Source: an uncultured Lachnospiraceae bacterium (lineage in GTDB: Bacteria > Bacillota > Clostridia > Lachnospirales > Lachnospiraceae). Taken from it: 64,000 bases of DNA. This document shows positions 19,243 to 26,232 of the stretch, one piece after another. Numbering within the stretch: position 1 is the first letter of the stretch; the number at the start of each line of letters is the position of its first letter. Both the position numbers and the translations under genes were made by a program. The notes under the pieces were generated by a model. That model did no database searches. It saw only the letters and a list, made by a program, of their open reading frames with translations, and was not told where the DNA came from. Where the stretch lies: NCBI GenBank assembly GCA_910585625.1, contig CAJUFQ010000002.1:128135-192134 (forward strand), read 5' to 3'.

Positions 19243-19341
19243 ATGGAAGTTGTGATTTCTTTTTTAGTTGCTGTTTTGGCTGGTGTAGCCTGCCACTACA
19301 TCATCAAATGGTTAGACAGTGACGATAAGAGCAACAACTAA
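19243..19341 (+). CDS. Fst/Ldr-like type I toxin peptide
   Basis: A 32-residue peptide: the charged start MEV, a single hydrophobic helix ISFLVAVLAGVACHYII, then the polar tail KWLDSDDKSNN. This is the shape of Fst/Ldr-family membrane toxins, which depolarise the cell when overproduced. GGAGGAGG lies just upstream of ATG 19243. Downstream is a strong bidirectional hairpin, and on the opposite strand a consensus promoter fires toward it. The toxin start region (GCATGGAAGTTGTGATTTC) is repeated almost exactly at 19427-19446, inside the predicted antisense RNA, as the DRa/DRb repeats are in the par locus of plasmid pAD1. Toxicity itself is inferred. Confidence 0.72.
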   Translation: MEVVISFLVAVLAGVACHYIIKWLDSDDKSNN

Positions 19342-19369
19342 CCTAGTGGGTACTTTGCCACTATAAAAG

Positions 19370-19452
19370 AAAAGAAGAATCCCCAAACTGTGCTGCAACA
19401 CGGTTTGGGGATTCACTTTTTGTCCGCATGGACTTGTGATTTCTTTTTGCCT
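19370..19452 (-). ncRNA. predicted antisense antitoxin RNA
   Basis: A roughly 80-nt RNA is predicted to start about 7 bases past the -10 at 19459-19464 and to end after the shared hairpin at 19378-19413, where the minus strand reads into TTCTTCTTTTC. It would contain the complement of the second direct repeat and so could pair with the toxin translation start, and it would also pair with the toxin mRNA through the common terminator. This is the RNA II arrangement of Fst systems. The ends are estimates. Confidence 0.62.
19378..19421. terminator. bidirectional terminator shared by toxin mRNA and antisense RNA
   Basis: A 15-base stem AATCCCCAAACYGTG with its complement (19378-19392 and 19399-19413) and a CTGCAA loop. 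The plus strand continues CACTTTTTG and the minus strand TTCTTCTTTTC, so it can stop transcription from either side. Confidence 0.8.
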
Positions 19453-19458
19453 AACGGC

Positions 19459-19487
19459 ATTATAGCATATGCAAAAACTTTTGGCAA
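19459..19487 (-). promoter_or_regulatory. promoter of the antisense antitoxin RNA
   Basis: On the minus strand TTGCCA (19482-19487), a 17-base spacer and a perfect TATAAT (19459-19464). It is far closer to consensus than the toxin promoter, as expected for an antitoxin RNA that must be in excess. Confidence 0.72.
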
Positions 19488-19575
19488 TATGCTTTTAGCA
19501 ATCCTCAATTTATCCTTATCTGGCATCAATCAATATCCAGATTGTGACAGCAAAAGATTTCTGTGAAAAATATTT

Positions 19576-19603
19576 ACCTGATCAATTCAGATAGGAATCA
19601 GGT
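19576..19603 (-). terminator. probable terminator of the LlaJI-like operon
   Basis: On the minus strand the arms ACCTGAT/ATCAGGT surround a 14-base loop and are followed by AAATATTTTT. It lies about 65 bases beyond the nuclease stop codon. The stem is short, so the call is tentative. Confidence 0.38.
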
Positions 19604-19667
19604 TTTCCCCTTATCTTGTATCACCCATGACGCGGAATCCTAAACACTGGCCGCGAGTCCCGTTCTT

Positions 19668-21266
19668 TTATACAGATTTAGAGCCAGACGGCATCGACGC
19701 AACGTCCAGCTTGTCTCCCTGCAGATAATGGCTGAATACTTTCTCTGCATTGATCATTTTCACCCGGATGTCAAAAACATCCGGCAAAAGCTCGGCAAAA
19801 AATCCCAGCCTGGCATAACCGACGTCTTTGTCCTCCCCCTCTGTCGGCATGATATAGAAGTTTTTTACATGGCTGACATCGATGGAGTTATGCTCTAAGA
19901 GCGGACGGTACGCCAAATAGTACATATATTGCTTCACGACGTCCTCCACGCCAGGCTGCCTTTCAATCCTTTTTTCTCCGCCCTCGGTGATATGCCACCG
20001 CGGTACATAGTATTTCGCATCCATGATATAAAATGTCCCGTCCCGCTCGCTGAACTTAAGGTAATCTGGCAGGAACGTCTTATCTGGAAGGTAAATCCCT
20101 TCCTCAGAGGAACCTGATGGATTGCTTAAATGCCATTCCGGCTTCTCGATGGCCTTACTGAGAATATGCGCCCCTTCTATGTTGGCACAGCTGCCATTGG
20201 GCAGACTGATTGCGTAATCCAGACGACCGAAATAATTTGCTTGTATATCCGCAAACGTTTTATCCCTCTGGCTGCCATAAACCTCATTAATTACATCCTC
20301 CCAGACATTATGGAACGCCCTTGTCCCAAAGAAGCTGACGCCTTCCTCTCCCGCTTGCATATACTTCCGGCAACGACCGGCTTTTTTCGCAATGTACAAA
20401 TCCATGCCACGTAAAACAGACAGCTTTCTGTCGTCAAACTGCACCCTGATCTCTCTGTCAATCATTTCCCGGATATAATCCGAACTCCCAAAATCATCAA
20501 TCTCTTCATCGGACAATGCAATAACCGGAAGGGAGAACAGCTCCGAAAGCCCTATTTCTTCTAATTCCTGGAAGGCCAACGTTAAGATTAACCTATGCAG
20601 CCTCACAAAATAATTCCCCTGATTATCCTTCCGCCGCGTTGTAAAAGTATCAACATAGACAGGGCGTCCCTGCACAAAGATGGGGTCGAGCATTTCGACA
20701 GTCTTCCCCCAAGCGATTTCATTTTCCCCGTTACATTCTGTTATCCTTTCGTCCTCATAATACAGCCTGTTTTGGGAATAATCGTCTACCAGGAAGAGTA
20801 TGACGGAAAGCATGTTAATCTCCTCCCCGCGTTCCGCCGCTTCCAATAATTTTGGCACATCTAACTGATACATTTTTCCTTGATGCTTTCGTATGACATG
20901 CATGACTTGCTTCATTTTGCTATCCAGTTCACCCGTATCCTCAATATATTTGGGATAAACATTCACCACACGGTCGTCGTGGAATACCATGCCGACAAAC
21001 CGGAACAAGTATTGCGTTCCCTGTTTTTCGACGCCGACGTAATCTTCATAATCTATGCCATCCTCTGCAATCAGGGACGCGTCATCCTCAGACGCTTCCC
21101 TGCTCCCTTTCTTCCTCCGTGTCTTTAAAAGCCTTTTTCGCTTGAGCATCCCCAAGAACCTTTGGAAAGCCATCCGGTCTCTTTCACTGTCAGCACAGTA
21201 CCCAAGAGCTTCCAGCAGCTCTTCCCTGTCATAGAGCAGCCCTTCTCTGGCAAATACTTTACGCAT
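19668..21266 (-). CDS. LlaJI-type restriction endonuclease subunit (R2, McrC-like)
   Basis: This is the nuclease partner of a McrB-like GTPase. The 532-residue product has the McrC-like middle region (YLFRFVGMVFHDDRVVNVYPKY) and a C-terminal PD-(D/E)XK fold: FLPDYLKF with the Asp, then YIMDAKYYVP with the DxK pair, around residues 415-435. The start is uncertain: the frame extends to 21344 (TTG), and ATG 21284 is possible. ATG 21266 is chosen because GGGAG lies 9 bases upstream, right at the GTPase stop. It is last in the five-gene restriction operon. LlaJI family membership fits best because two cytosine methyltransferases are in the same operon, unlike true McrBC. Confidence 0.82.
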   Translation of the reverse strand: MRKVFAREGLLYDREELLEALGYCADSERDRMAFQRFLGMLKRKRLLKTRRKKGSREASEDDASLIAEDGIDYEDYVGVEKQGTQYLFRFVGMVFHDDRVVNVYPKYIEDTGELDSKMKQVMHVIRKHQGKMYQLDVPKLLEAAERGEEINMLSVILFLVDDYSQNRLYYEDERITECNGENEIAWGKTVEMLDPIFVQGRPVYVDTFTTRRKDNQGNYFVRLHRLILTLAFQELEEIGLSELFSLPVIALSDEEIDDFGSSDYIREMIDREIRVQFDDRKLSVLRGMDLYIAKKAGRCRKYMQAGEEGVSFFGTRAFHNVWEDVINEVYGSQRDKTFADIQANYFGRLDYAISLPNGSCANIEGAHILSKAIEKPEWHLSNPSGSSEEGIYLPDKTFLPDYLKFSERDGTFYIMDAKYYVPRWHITEGGEKRIERQPGVEDVVKQYMYYLAYRPLLEHNSIDVSHVKNFYIMPTEGEDKDVGYARLGFFAELLPDVFDIRVKMINAEKVFSHYLQGDKLDVASMPSGSKSV

Positions 21267-21270
21267 TGCA

Positions 21271-22731
21271 TTATTCTCCCGCATCGCTGCCTGTCCTATA
21301 TTGGTTATATACTTCCTCAAATTCCTGCGTTCCGATTTTCGCAAATATGCTCAGTCCATTTATCTCAAACTCCCTGCACAGGACAGAAAAGCGGTTCGTA
21401 TTTGCTTTACCCTCAAAAACGTACGGCCGTTTCGTCTTGGCGGCGTCCTCAAACAGGTACATCAGCACCTTGCTCTCGACAATTTTGCAGAAATTGTCAG
21501 ACAGTTCATCACTTGATCCTTCTTTCAGATAATTCTTTGCATTCAGGAAGAACGGCCCCAGCAATTTATCCTCATGCACCTTAACAGCATCCGATGACAG
21601 CAACTCGTTAATTGCTTTCCTCATGGCATTCCACTCTATCTCTTTTCCTCCAGGGGTTCTAAATATTCCCGGGACATTCGTGTTTCCCATATCGTCTGCC
21701 TCTTCCGCGTCGACGCCGATATATTCAAAGTTCCATCTGCGCTTAAAGGCTGTGTCCAGCGGGCAGACCCCCTGGTCTGCGCTGTTCATCGTCGCCCAGA
21801 TGAACATATTGTCTGGTATCCTCAGTTTTTCACACTCGCATTCCAGCTCCATGCGCAAATATTGCCTCATATCCTCGGATGTCTGTATTGCATATTCACT
21901 GTAATTATTTTTCCTGTCGAGCAGCTGGAATAAATCGCCGAACACAGCGGCCGCGTTTGCCCGATTAATTTCCTCGATAATCAGCAAGAACGGCTTAGGC
22001 GAGCCGCTCCTGCTATTTTTCAAGGCTTTTACCAGCACACGCATAAACGGCCCTGGGACATATCTGTACACAATGGTTTCCTTGCCAGATTCATCTTTTG
22101 CCATTACCGGCTTGTACGTCCCGGCAAACGCGCCGTAAGAATAATCGGGATGGAATGTCACCCTTTCATAATCAGATACATCAGCTCCCAGAAGCATATC
22201 CCTGTCTTTCTCCAGCCGATTGCTTTTGCCCGTGCCTGGAGCGCCAAAAACGATTCTGTTTCTTGGAAAGTCAGCCTGCAGCCCCGTCTCATATGTGATT
22301 TCCCGGAAGTTCCCTGCAGATGTATGCCTCAGCTCCCTCTCCGATTTTGCAAGCATGGCTTCTAAGAGTCCGTTAAAGTCATCCTCCGTGATTTCCAAAA
22401 ACAAGCTCTTGCCCTTGTTGGCAGAAACAAGCTCTTTCACAGTATCAGGCGCTTCACTTTCCGAGATACCTTTCATTGTCTCAAGCTGCTTTTGCAAATC
22501 GCATTCTTGATTGCTTCTCTTATCCCGAATGGTAAACACATAACAATATCTGTTTACCGGGCTGTCGACATATCCGATGACGGCGTCTCCATTGGACGCG
22601 CCTTGAAACACATTATGATTGTCTTTATATGTAAACGAAAACCTGGCGTCCACGCCGCTGCCGATGACAGAAAAGGTCTTGATAATTTCATCTAACATTA
22701 AGATATAAAACTTCAATATTAATCCCCCCAT
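21271..22731 (-). CDS. McrB-like AAA+ GTPase of the LlaJI-type system (R1)
   Basis: This motor couples GTP hydrolysis to DNA translocation and nuclease activation. The 486-residue product has a Walker A GAPGTGKS at 163-170, Walker B LLIIEEINRANAA near 250, and the sensor motif TMNSADQGVCPLDTAFKRRW near 313, which corresponds to the MNTADR signature of McrB. The 160 residues before the P-loop are not an obvious DNA-binding domain. Its start overlaps the upstream B3-like gene by 13 bases, implying translational coupling; a later ATG (22698) is possible. In LlaJI itself, R1 carries its own N-terminal DNA-binding domain. Here that job seems to be done by the neighbouring gene. Confidence 0.84.
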   Translation of the reverse strand: MGGLILKFYILMLDEIIKTFSVIGSGVDARFSFTYKDNHNVFQGASNGDAVIGYVDSPVNRYCYVFTIRDKRSNQECDLQKQLETMKGISESEAPDTVKELVSANKGKSLFLEITEDDFNGLLEAMLAKSERELRHTSAGNFREITYETGLQADFPRNRIVFGAPGTGKSNRLEKDRDMLLGADVSDYERVTFHPDYSYGAFAGTYKPVMAKDESGKETIVYRYVPGPFMRVLVKALKNSRSGSPKPFLLIIEEINRANAAAVFGDLFQLLDRKNNYSEYAIQTSEDMRQYLRMELECECEKLRIPDNMFIWATMNSADQGVCPLDTAFKRRWNFEYIGVDAEEADDMGNTNVPGIFRTPGGKEIEWNAMRKAINELLSSDAVKVHEDKLLGPFFLNAKNYLKEGSSDELSDNFCKIVESKVLMYLFEDAAKTKRPYVFEGKANTNRFSVLCREFEINGLSIFAKIGTQEFEEVYNQYRTGSDAGE

Positions 22732-23378
22732 TCAAACATAAATTCCATATAGGTAACCATTCGTGCCAAATGCATACCGCTGCATTCTATTTCAATATAA
22801 TCCAGATAGGAAAAATCATCTAGGATGCTCTCTCCGTCAATGACCAAGTCATAAAAATCTGTAGCCACTGCAGACGTCCTCTTCTTTTTCTCCTGTTTCT
22901 TAAAAATGACGGACAGCTGTTTAGGCTGTCCTTGATATACCACGTCCAGGCAATAACCATGCGCTGTCTGGTATTGACTTAACGGCCCGGCTTTCAATAT
23001 TTCTACAAACGTTTTGCCTTTTTGGAACACAAGGACGTCCCTATGCTTAAAATCCATGAAGTAAACCGGCGTGCCGCCCCCTGCGTCATGCCTCTCAAAC
23101 ACAATCTCATCCCCGGCCTCTGCTTGGACATTCCTGAAATACTCTCCAAGCCCGGATATCCTCTCCTGGTTGTTCTGCCTTGTCTGGATATACTTGATAT
23201 TTGACTTCGGCGGGGAGTATGCTTTGCCTGAAACCTTGTCTTTTATCAACAGCGGGACATTGTTTGGAAACATTGTCGATAAATCCACCTCGTTCGGTAT
23301 CGCCACATAAGTATCGTTTGCCCCTGTATTCCCTAACTCAGTGGCATTTAACCGTTTCACAAAACACCTAATCTTCAT
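22719..23378 (-). CDS. probable B3-like DNA-recognition subunit of the restriction system
   Basis: A 219-residue protein between the second methyltransferase and the GTPase, overlapping both (11 and 13 bases). The region about 30-110 has the order and composition of B3-like DNA-binding domains found in EcoRII, NgoAVII and LlaJI.R1: TYVAIPNEVDL, then LGEYFRNVQAEAGDEIVFER, then VYFMDF. No nuclease motif is visible. I infer it supplies target recognition to the GTPase, replacing the fused N-terminal domain of LlaJI.R1. Start ATG 23378 has GGAGG about 9 bases upstream; an upstream ATG at 23453 lies inside the methyltransferase gene and is unlikely. The fold assignment is by eye. Confidence 0.6.
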   Translation of the reverse strand: MKIRCFVKRLNATELGNTGANDTYVAIPNEVDLSTMFPNNVPLLIKDKVSGKAYSPPKSNIKYIQTRQNNQERISGLGEYFRNVQAEAGDEIVFERHDAGGGTPVYFMDFKHRDVLVFQKGKTFVEILKAGPLSQYQTAHGYCLDVVYQGQPKQLSVIFKKQEKKKRTSAVATDFYDLVIDGESILDDFSYLDYIEIECSGMHLARMVTYMEFMFEWGD

Positions 23379-24903
23379 CCGGCTCCCCCTCCAATACAGC
23401 TCTAAGCGTCTCGGCAATCCCTCTGGCCATAACGGCCGGGACTGCGTTTCCAATCTGGATATACGTTTTCAGGTAAGGACCGAGAAACAGATAGTCATCT
23501 GGGAAAGACTGCACGCGCGCTGCCTCCCTGGGCGTAAGCGCCCGGTCTTCCATGGGATGGATGTGCGAATGGCAGTCGGAACGCAGATGGGCGGTAATTG
23601 TCCTGCACGGCCGGTCTGCATACAGCCTGAAATACTTATCCTTAAACTTGTCATTCCTATGCGCATAAGGCATGATATCTGCAATCTTCGCATCCGTGGC
23701 GTCATCCCCTGGATGCATCCTGCAGTAAATTTCCTGGTTCAGCTCGCTGCAGTACCTTGCCTTGTGGTTAAAAACCAGCGGGATTTCTCTGGCAGAATTG
23801 ATGAGCCTCAAGTACGCGTTCTCCTGTCCCGTGTATGGGTTCGCGTCTATTTTCCTGCCTCCTTCTTCCGTGTCCACCTCGCCGACTCCCATTTTATGAG
23901 GAGCGTTCAGGCTCCGAAGCCCTTCCAGCGCAGAGGAAAGGTTATACCGGGGTCTTCCATTGTTATTCGCCTGGATAAGCTGAAAGATTTTTTCTGGCGT
24001 AACATGACGATTCATCGCGACATCGTTCCTGACTGCTATGTACACAAGCCTCTCCCGGCTCTGCGCAACAGAAAAATCTGCGGACAGCAGCAACGCATAC
24101 CCGACAGAATACCGATATTGCACTCCCTCTTTTTCTATGCGTATACGTTCATAGTCCTCTGCAACCTGGCCGGCTACCTTAAGCATGCCCTTGACATTTT
24201 CCATCACGACTATCTTCGGGGCCAGCTTCTCCACGGCTATCAGGAAATATTTATACAGTTCATTCCTCGGGTCGTCAATTACCCGGTGATGCTTATTGGC
24301 ATAACTAAACCCCTGGCAGGGAGGCCCGCCTACCACAATATCTGCCTCTTCCGTAATATAATCCCCAATCTCCCCTGCCAATTCCCTGATATCCCCGCAT
24401 ACTATCCTGCCCGCAGCTATTTCTGGATGGTTATACCGATAAGTCTCAATGCAAAGCCTGTCAGCATCATTGGCAAATACCGTTTTAAACCCTGCCTGCT
24501 TAAACCCCAAGCTAAGCCCCCCTGCGCCACAAAACAAATCCACGAGCGTAAATGCCTGCCGCCGTCTTTCCTCCTGCTGCATTTCCCGCCGTCTTTGGTT
24601 ATTCAAATTAAGTAAATATGGCGAGACTGCATCTGCGTGATCGGCTTCAGTTGACAGCGCGGCGACAAAATCGCCATACGCCGTTTTTGAAAGAATCTTC
24701 CGTAAAATGGCAACCTCGCTGTCTTCTCTGATTACGCCTATTTCCTTCATCTTGCCAATACATTTCTCTTCACAGGCAACACTTTGCAAAATTAGCTTTT
24801 TTCTGCACACGGCGGCAACAACTCTTACATATACGCCTATTTTCTCCCGGAAAATTGCTTTATCGGCATGGCTCTTCAGTTCCGTCACATTCTGAAATAT
24901 CAT
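23368..24903 (-). CDS. C5-cytosine DNA methyltransferase, second of the pair
   Basis: Transfers methyl groups from SAM to C5 of cytosine. All main motifs are present: DLFCGAGGLSLGF (motif I), GGPPCQGFSYANK with the catalytic Cys near 196 (IV), VVMENVKGML (VI), QSRERLVYIAVR (VIII) and IQIGNAVP (X). About 115 residues precede motif I, an extension without recognised fold, absent from its neighbour. The target domain differs from that of the first enzyme, consistent with the two methylating opposite strands of an asymmetric site as in LlaJI. Start ATG 24903 (with AAAGGGA upstream) is preferred over 24954. It overlaps the preceding methyltransferase by 44 bases. Confidence 0.88.
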   Translation of the reverse strand: MIFQNVTELKSHADKAIFREKIGVYVRVVAAVCRKKLILQSVACEEKCIGKMKEIGVIREDSEVAILRKILSKTAYGDFVAALSTEADHADAVSPYLLNLNNQRRREMQQEERRRQAFTLVDLFCGAGGLSLGFKQAGFKTVFANDADRLCIETYRYNHPEIAAGRIVCGDIRELAGEIGDYITEEADIVVGGPPCQGFSYANKHHRVIDDPRNELYKYFLIAVEKLAPKIVVMENVKGMLKVAGQVAEDYERIRIEKEGVQYRYSVGYALLLSADFSVAQSRERLVYIAVRNDVAMNRHVTPEKIFQLIQANNNGRPRYNLSSALEGLRSLNAPHKMGVGEVDTEEGGRKIDANPYTGQENAYLRLINSAREIPLVFNHKARYCSELNQEIYCRMHPGDDATDAKIADIMPYAHRNDKFKDKYFRLYADRPCRTITAHLRSDCHSHIHPMEDRALTPREAARVQSFPDDYLFLGPYLKTYIQIGNAVPAVMARGIAETLRAVLEGEPDED

Positions 24904-26128
24904 CTTGCTTCCCTTTTTCCTCCTGTTCCAGCACCGTTTTAATCCCCTTGGCAATAGCCTCTGCTAAAAGCGGAGGTACAGCGTTCCCAATCTGCTTAAA
25001 CTGTTCTGTCCGCGATCCTTCGAATATAAAATCATCGGGAAATGACTGTAAGCGAGCTGCTTCCCGGACCGTAATCGTACGCCCCTGGGCAGGATCCGGA
25101 TGGATGAACTGGTTGCCGTCTTTGTACAAATGCGCAATAATCGTCCTTGCCGGCATATCCCACCATTGTACCTTATAGCTGTTATAAAAGACTCTCTTTT
25201 TCTCATGCCCCAAATCCGGCCTGAACTGCAGCATCTGTAAGAAGTTCCAATGGTTTTCGGCCATTTCCTGATATCTCTCCACGTCCTTACTGTTATGCTT
25301 CCTCGCCACGTGATCCCTCAAGACTTCATCCGTAGGTTTCCTGACTCTCCTGACATAGCCGTTGCATGTCTCATATCCGTTCGGATAAGGACACTGTTCT
25401 GTCCCCTGTCCCTGCGCAAGCTTCGGCAAATCTTCTATCGCCTCTCTGACTGTCACATATTTTGATTTTCCCGACCTTGCAGCTTCCGTATCCTCAGGAA
25501 GATAATGTGTTTTTATGATTGCCTGGTACACATCCGCTGGACTGGCGTTCACATCCTTCCTCACGCCTAATAAGATTACCCTTTTCCTCTCCTGTGGGAC
25601 GCCATAATTCGTAGCGTTCAGGACAATCCTGTCAGCATCGCCCAGGACTTTATAATTCCTCCTTAATCTTCTGAGGATAGTCTTAAAAATGCTCTTCCCA
25701 TTGATTTCTGTTTCTAAAAGCCCTGTCACGTTCTCAAACACAAATATCTTAGGCTTAAAGCTGTTTAAGACCTTGATATAATTCTCGAACAGGTAATTGC
25801 GCGGGTCGTTTCGCATATTATCATCATCTTTTGCTTTCCCCAGCGGGGAAAAACTCTGGCATGGCGGCCCGCCTATGACCAAATCGACCTCATTATCACC
25901 GACCGCCTCTTTCATCGTCCTAACAATATCAGAAGAAGTAATGTCCCTTTCCAGCACTGTGTCAGCGGCATTTGCATAACCATAATGACGCATTCGGGTC
26001 TTTAATGTCTCACAAGCATAATGATCTATCTCCACATGTGCCAATGCTTGATAGCCCTGCCTATAAAATCCTTCACTGAGACCGCCGCACCCGGCAAACA
26101 AATCTATGAACTTCAAGGGTTTATCCAT
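24860..26128 (-). CDS. C5-cytosine DNA methyltransferase, first of the pair
   Basis: A 422-residue m5C methyltransferase with DLFAGCGGLSEGF (motif I), GGPPCQSFSPLGKAK with catalytic Cys90 (IV), FENVTGLL (VI), PQERKRVILLGVR (VIII) and QIGNAVPPLLAEAI (X). It is the first gene of the restriction operon, so protection would be made before the nuclease. GAGGTG lies 7 bases before ATG 26128, and a good promoter is 25-53 bases upstream. In LlaJI the two methyltransferases modify the two strands of an asymmetric site (GACGC); whether this system shares that target cannot be read from the sequence. Confidence 0.9.
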   Translation of the reverse strand: MDKPLKFIDLFAGCGGLSEGFYRQGYQALAHVEIDHYACETLKTRMRHYGYANAADTVLERDITSSDIVRTMKEAVGDNEVDLVIGGPPCQSFSPLGKAKDDDNMRNDPRNYLFENYIKVLNSFKPKIFVFENVTGLLETEINGKSIFKTILRRLRRNYKVLGDADRIVLNATNYGVPQERKRVILLGVRKDVNASPADVYQAIIKTHYLPEDTEAARSGKSKYVTVREAIEDLPKLAQGQGTEQCPYPNGYETCNGYVRRVRKPTDEVLRDHVARKHNSKDVERYQEMAENHWNFLQMLQFRPDLGHEKKRVFYNSYKVQWWDMPARTIIAHLYKDGNQFIHPDPAQGRTITVREAARLQSFPDDFIFEGSRTEQFKQIGNAVPPLLAEAIAKGIKTVLEQEEKGKQDDISECDGTEEPCR

Positions 26129-26152
26129 GTCGAAACACCTCAGTACTACTAA

Positions 26153-26181
26153 ATTCTATCTGTCTCGTTGTACCAAATCAA
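26153..26181 (-). promoter_or_regulatory. promoter of the LlaJI-like operon
   Basis: On the minus strand TTGATT (26176-26181), a 17-base spacer and TAGAAT (26153-26158). The -35 touches the foot of the lysS terminator hairpin, so the restriction operon appears to be docked directly behind lysS with its own promoter. Confidence 0.58.
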
Positions 26182-26214
26182 GGGCTGAACGGCATCTTAT
26201 GCCGTCCAGCCCTT
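26180..26214 (-). terminator. terminator downstream of lysS
   Basis: Arms AAGGGCTGAACGGCA and TGCCGTCCAGCCCTT (one mismatch) with a short loop, 18 bases after the lysS stop. The minus strand continues TTGATTT, a modest T-tract; the plus-strand exit is TTTTATT. Confidence 0.6.
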
Positions 26215-26232
26215 TTATTCTATGACCTACCA

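Noticed and set aside
19668..22731. A type IV McrBC system cutting methylated DNA
   Set aside because: Two cytosine methyltransferases overlap the same operon, which would be self-destructive with McrBC; the set fits LlaJI-like restriction-modification.
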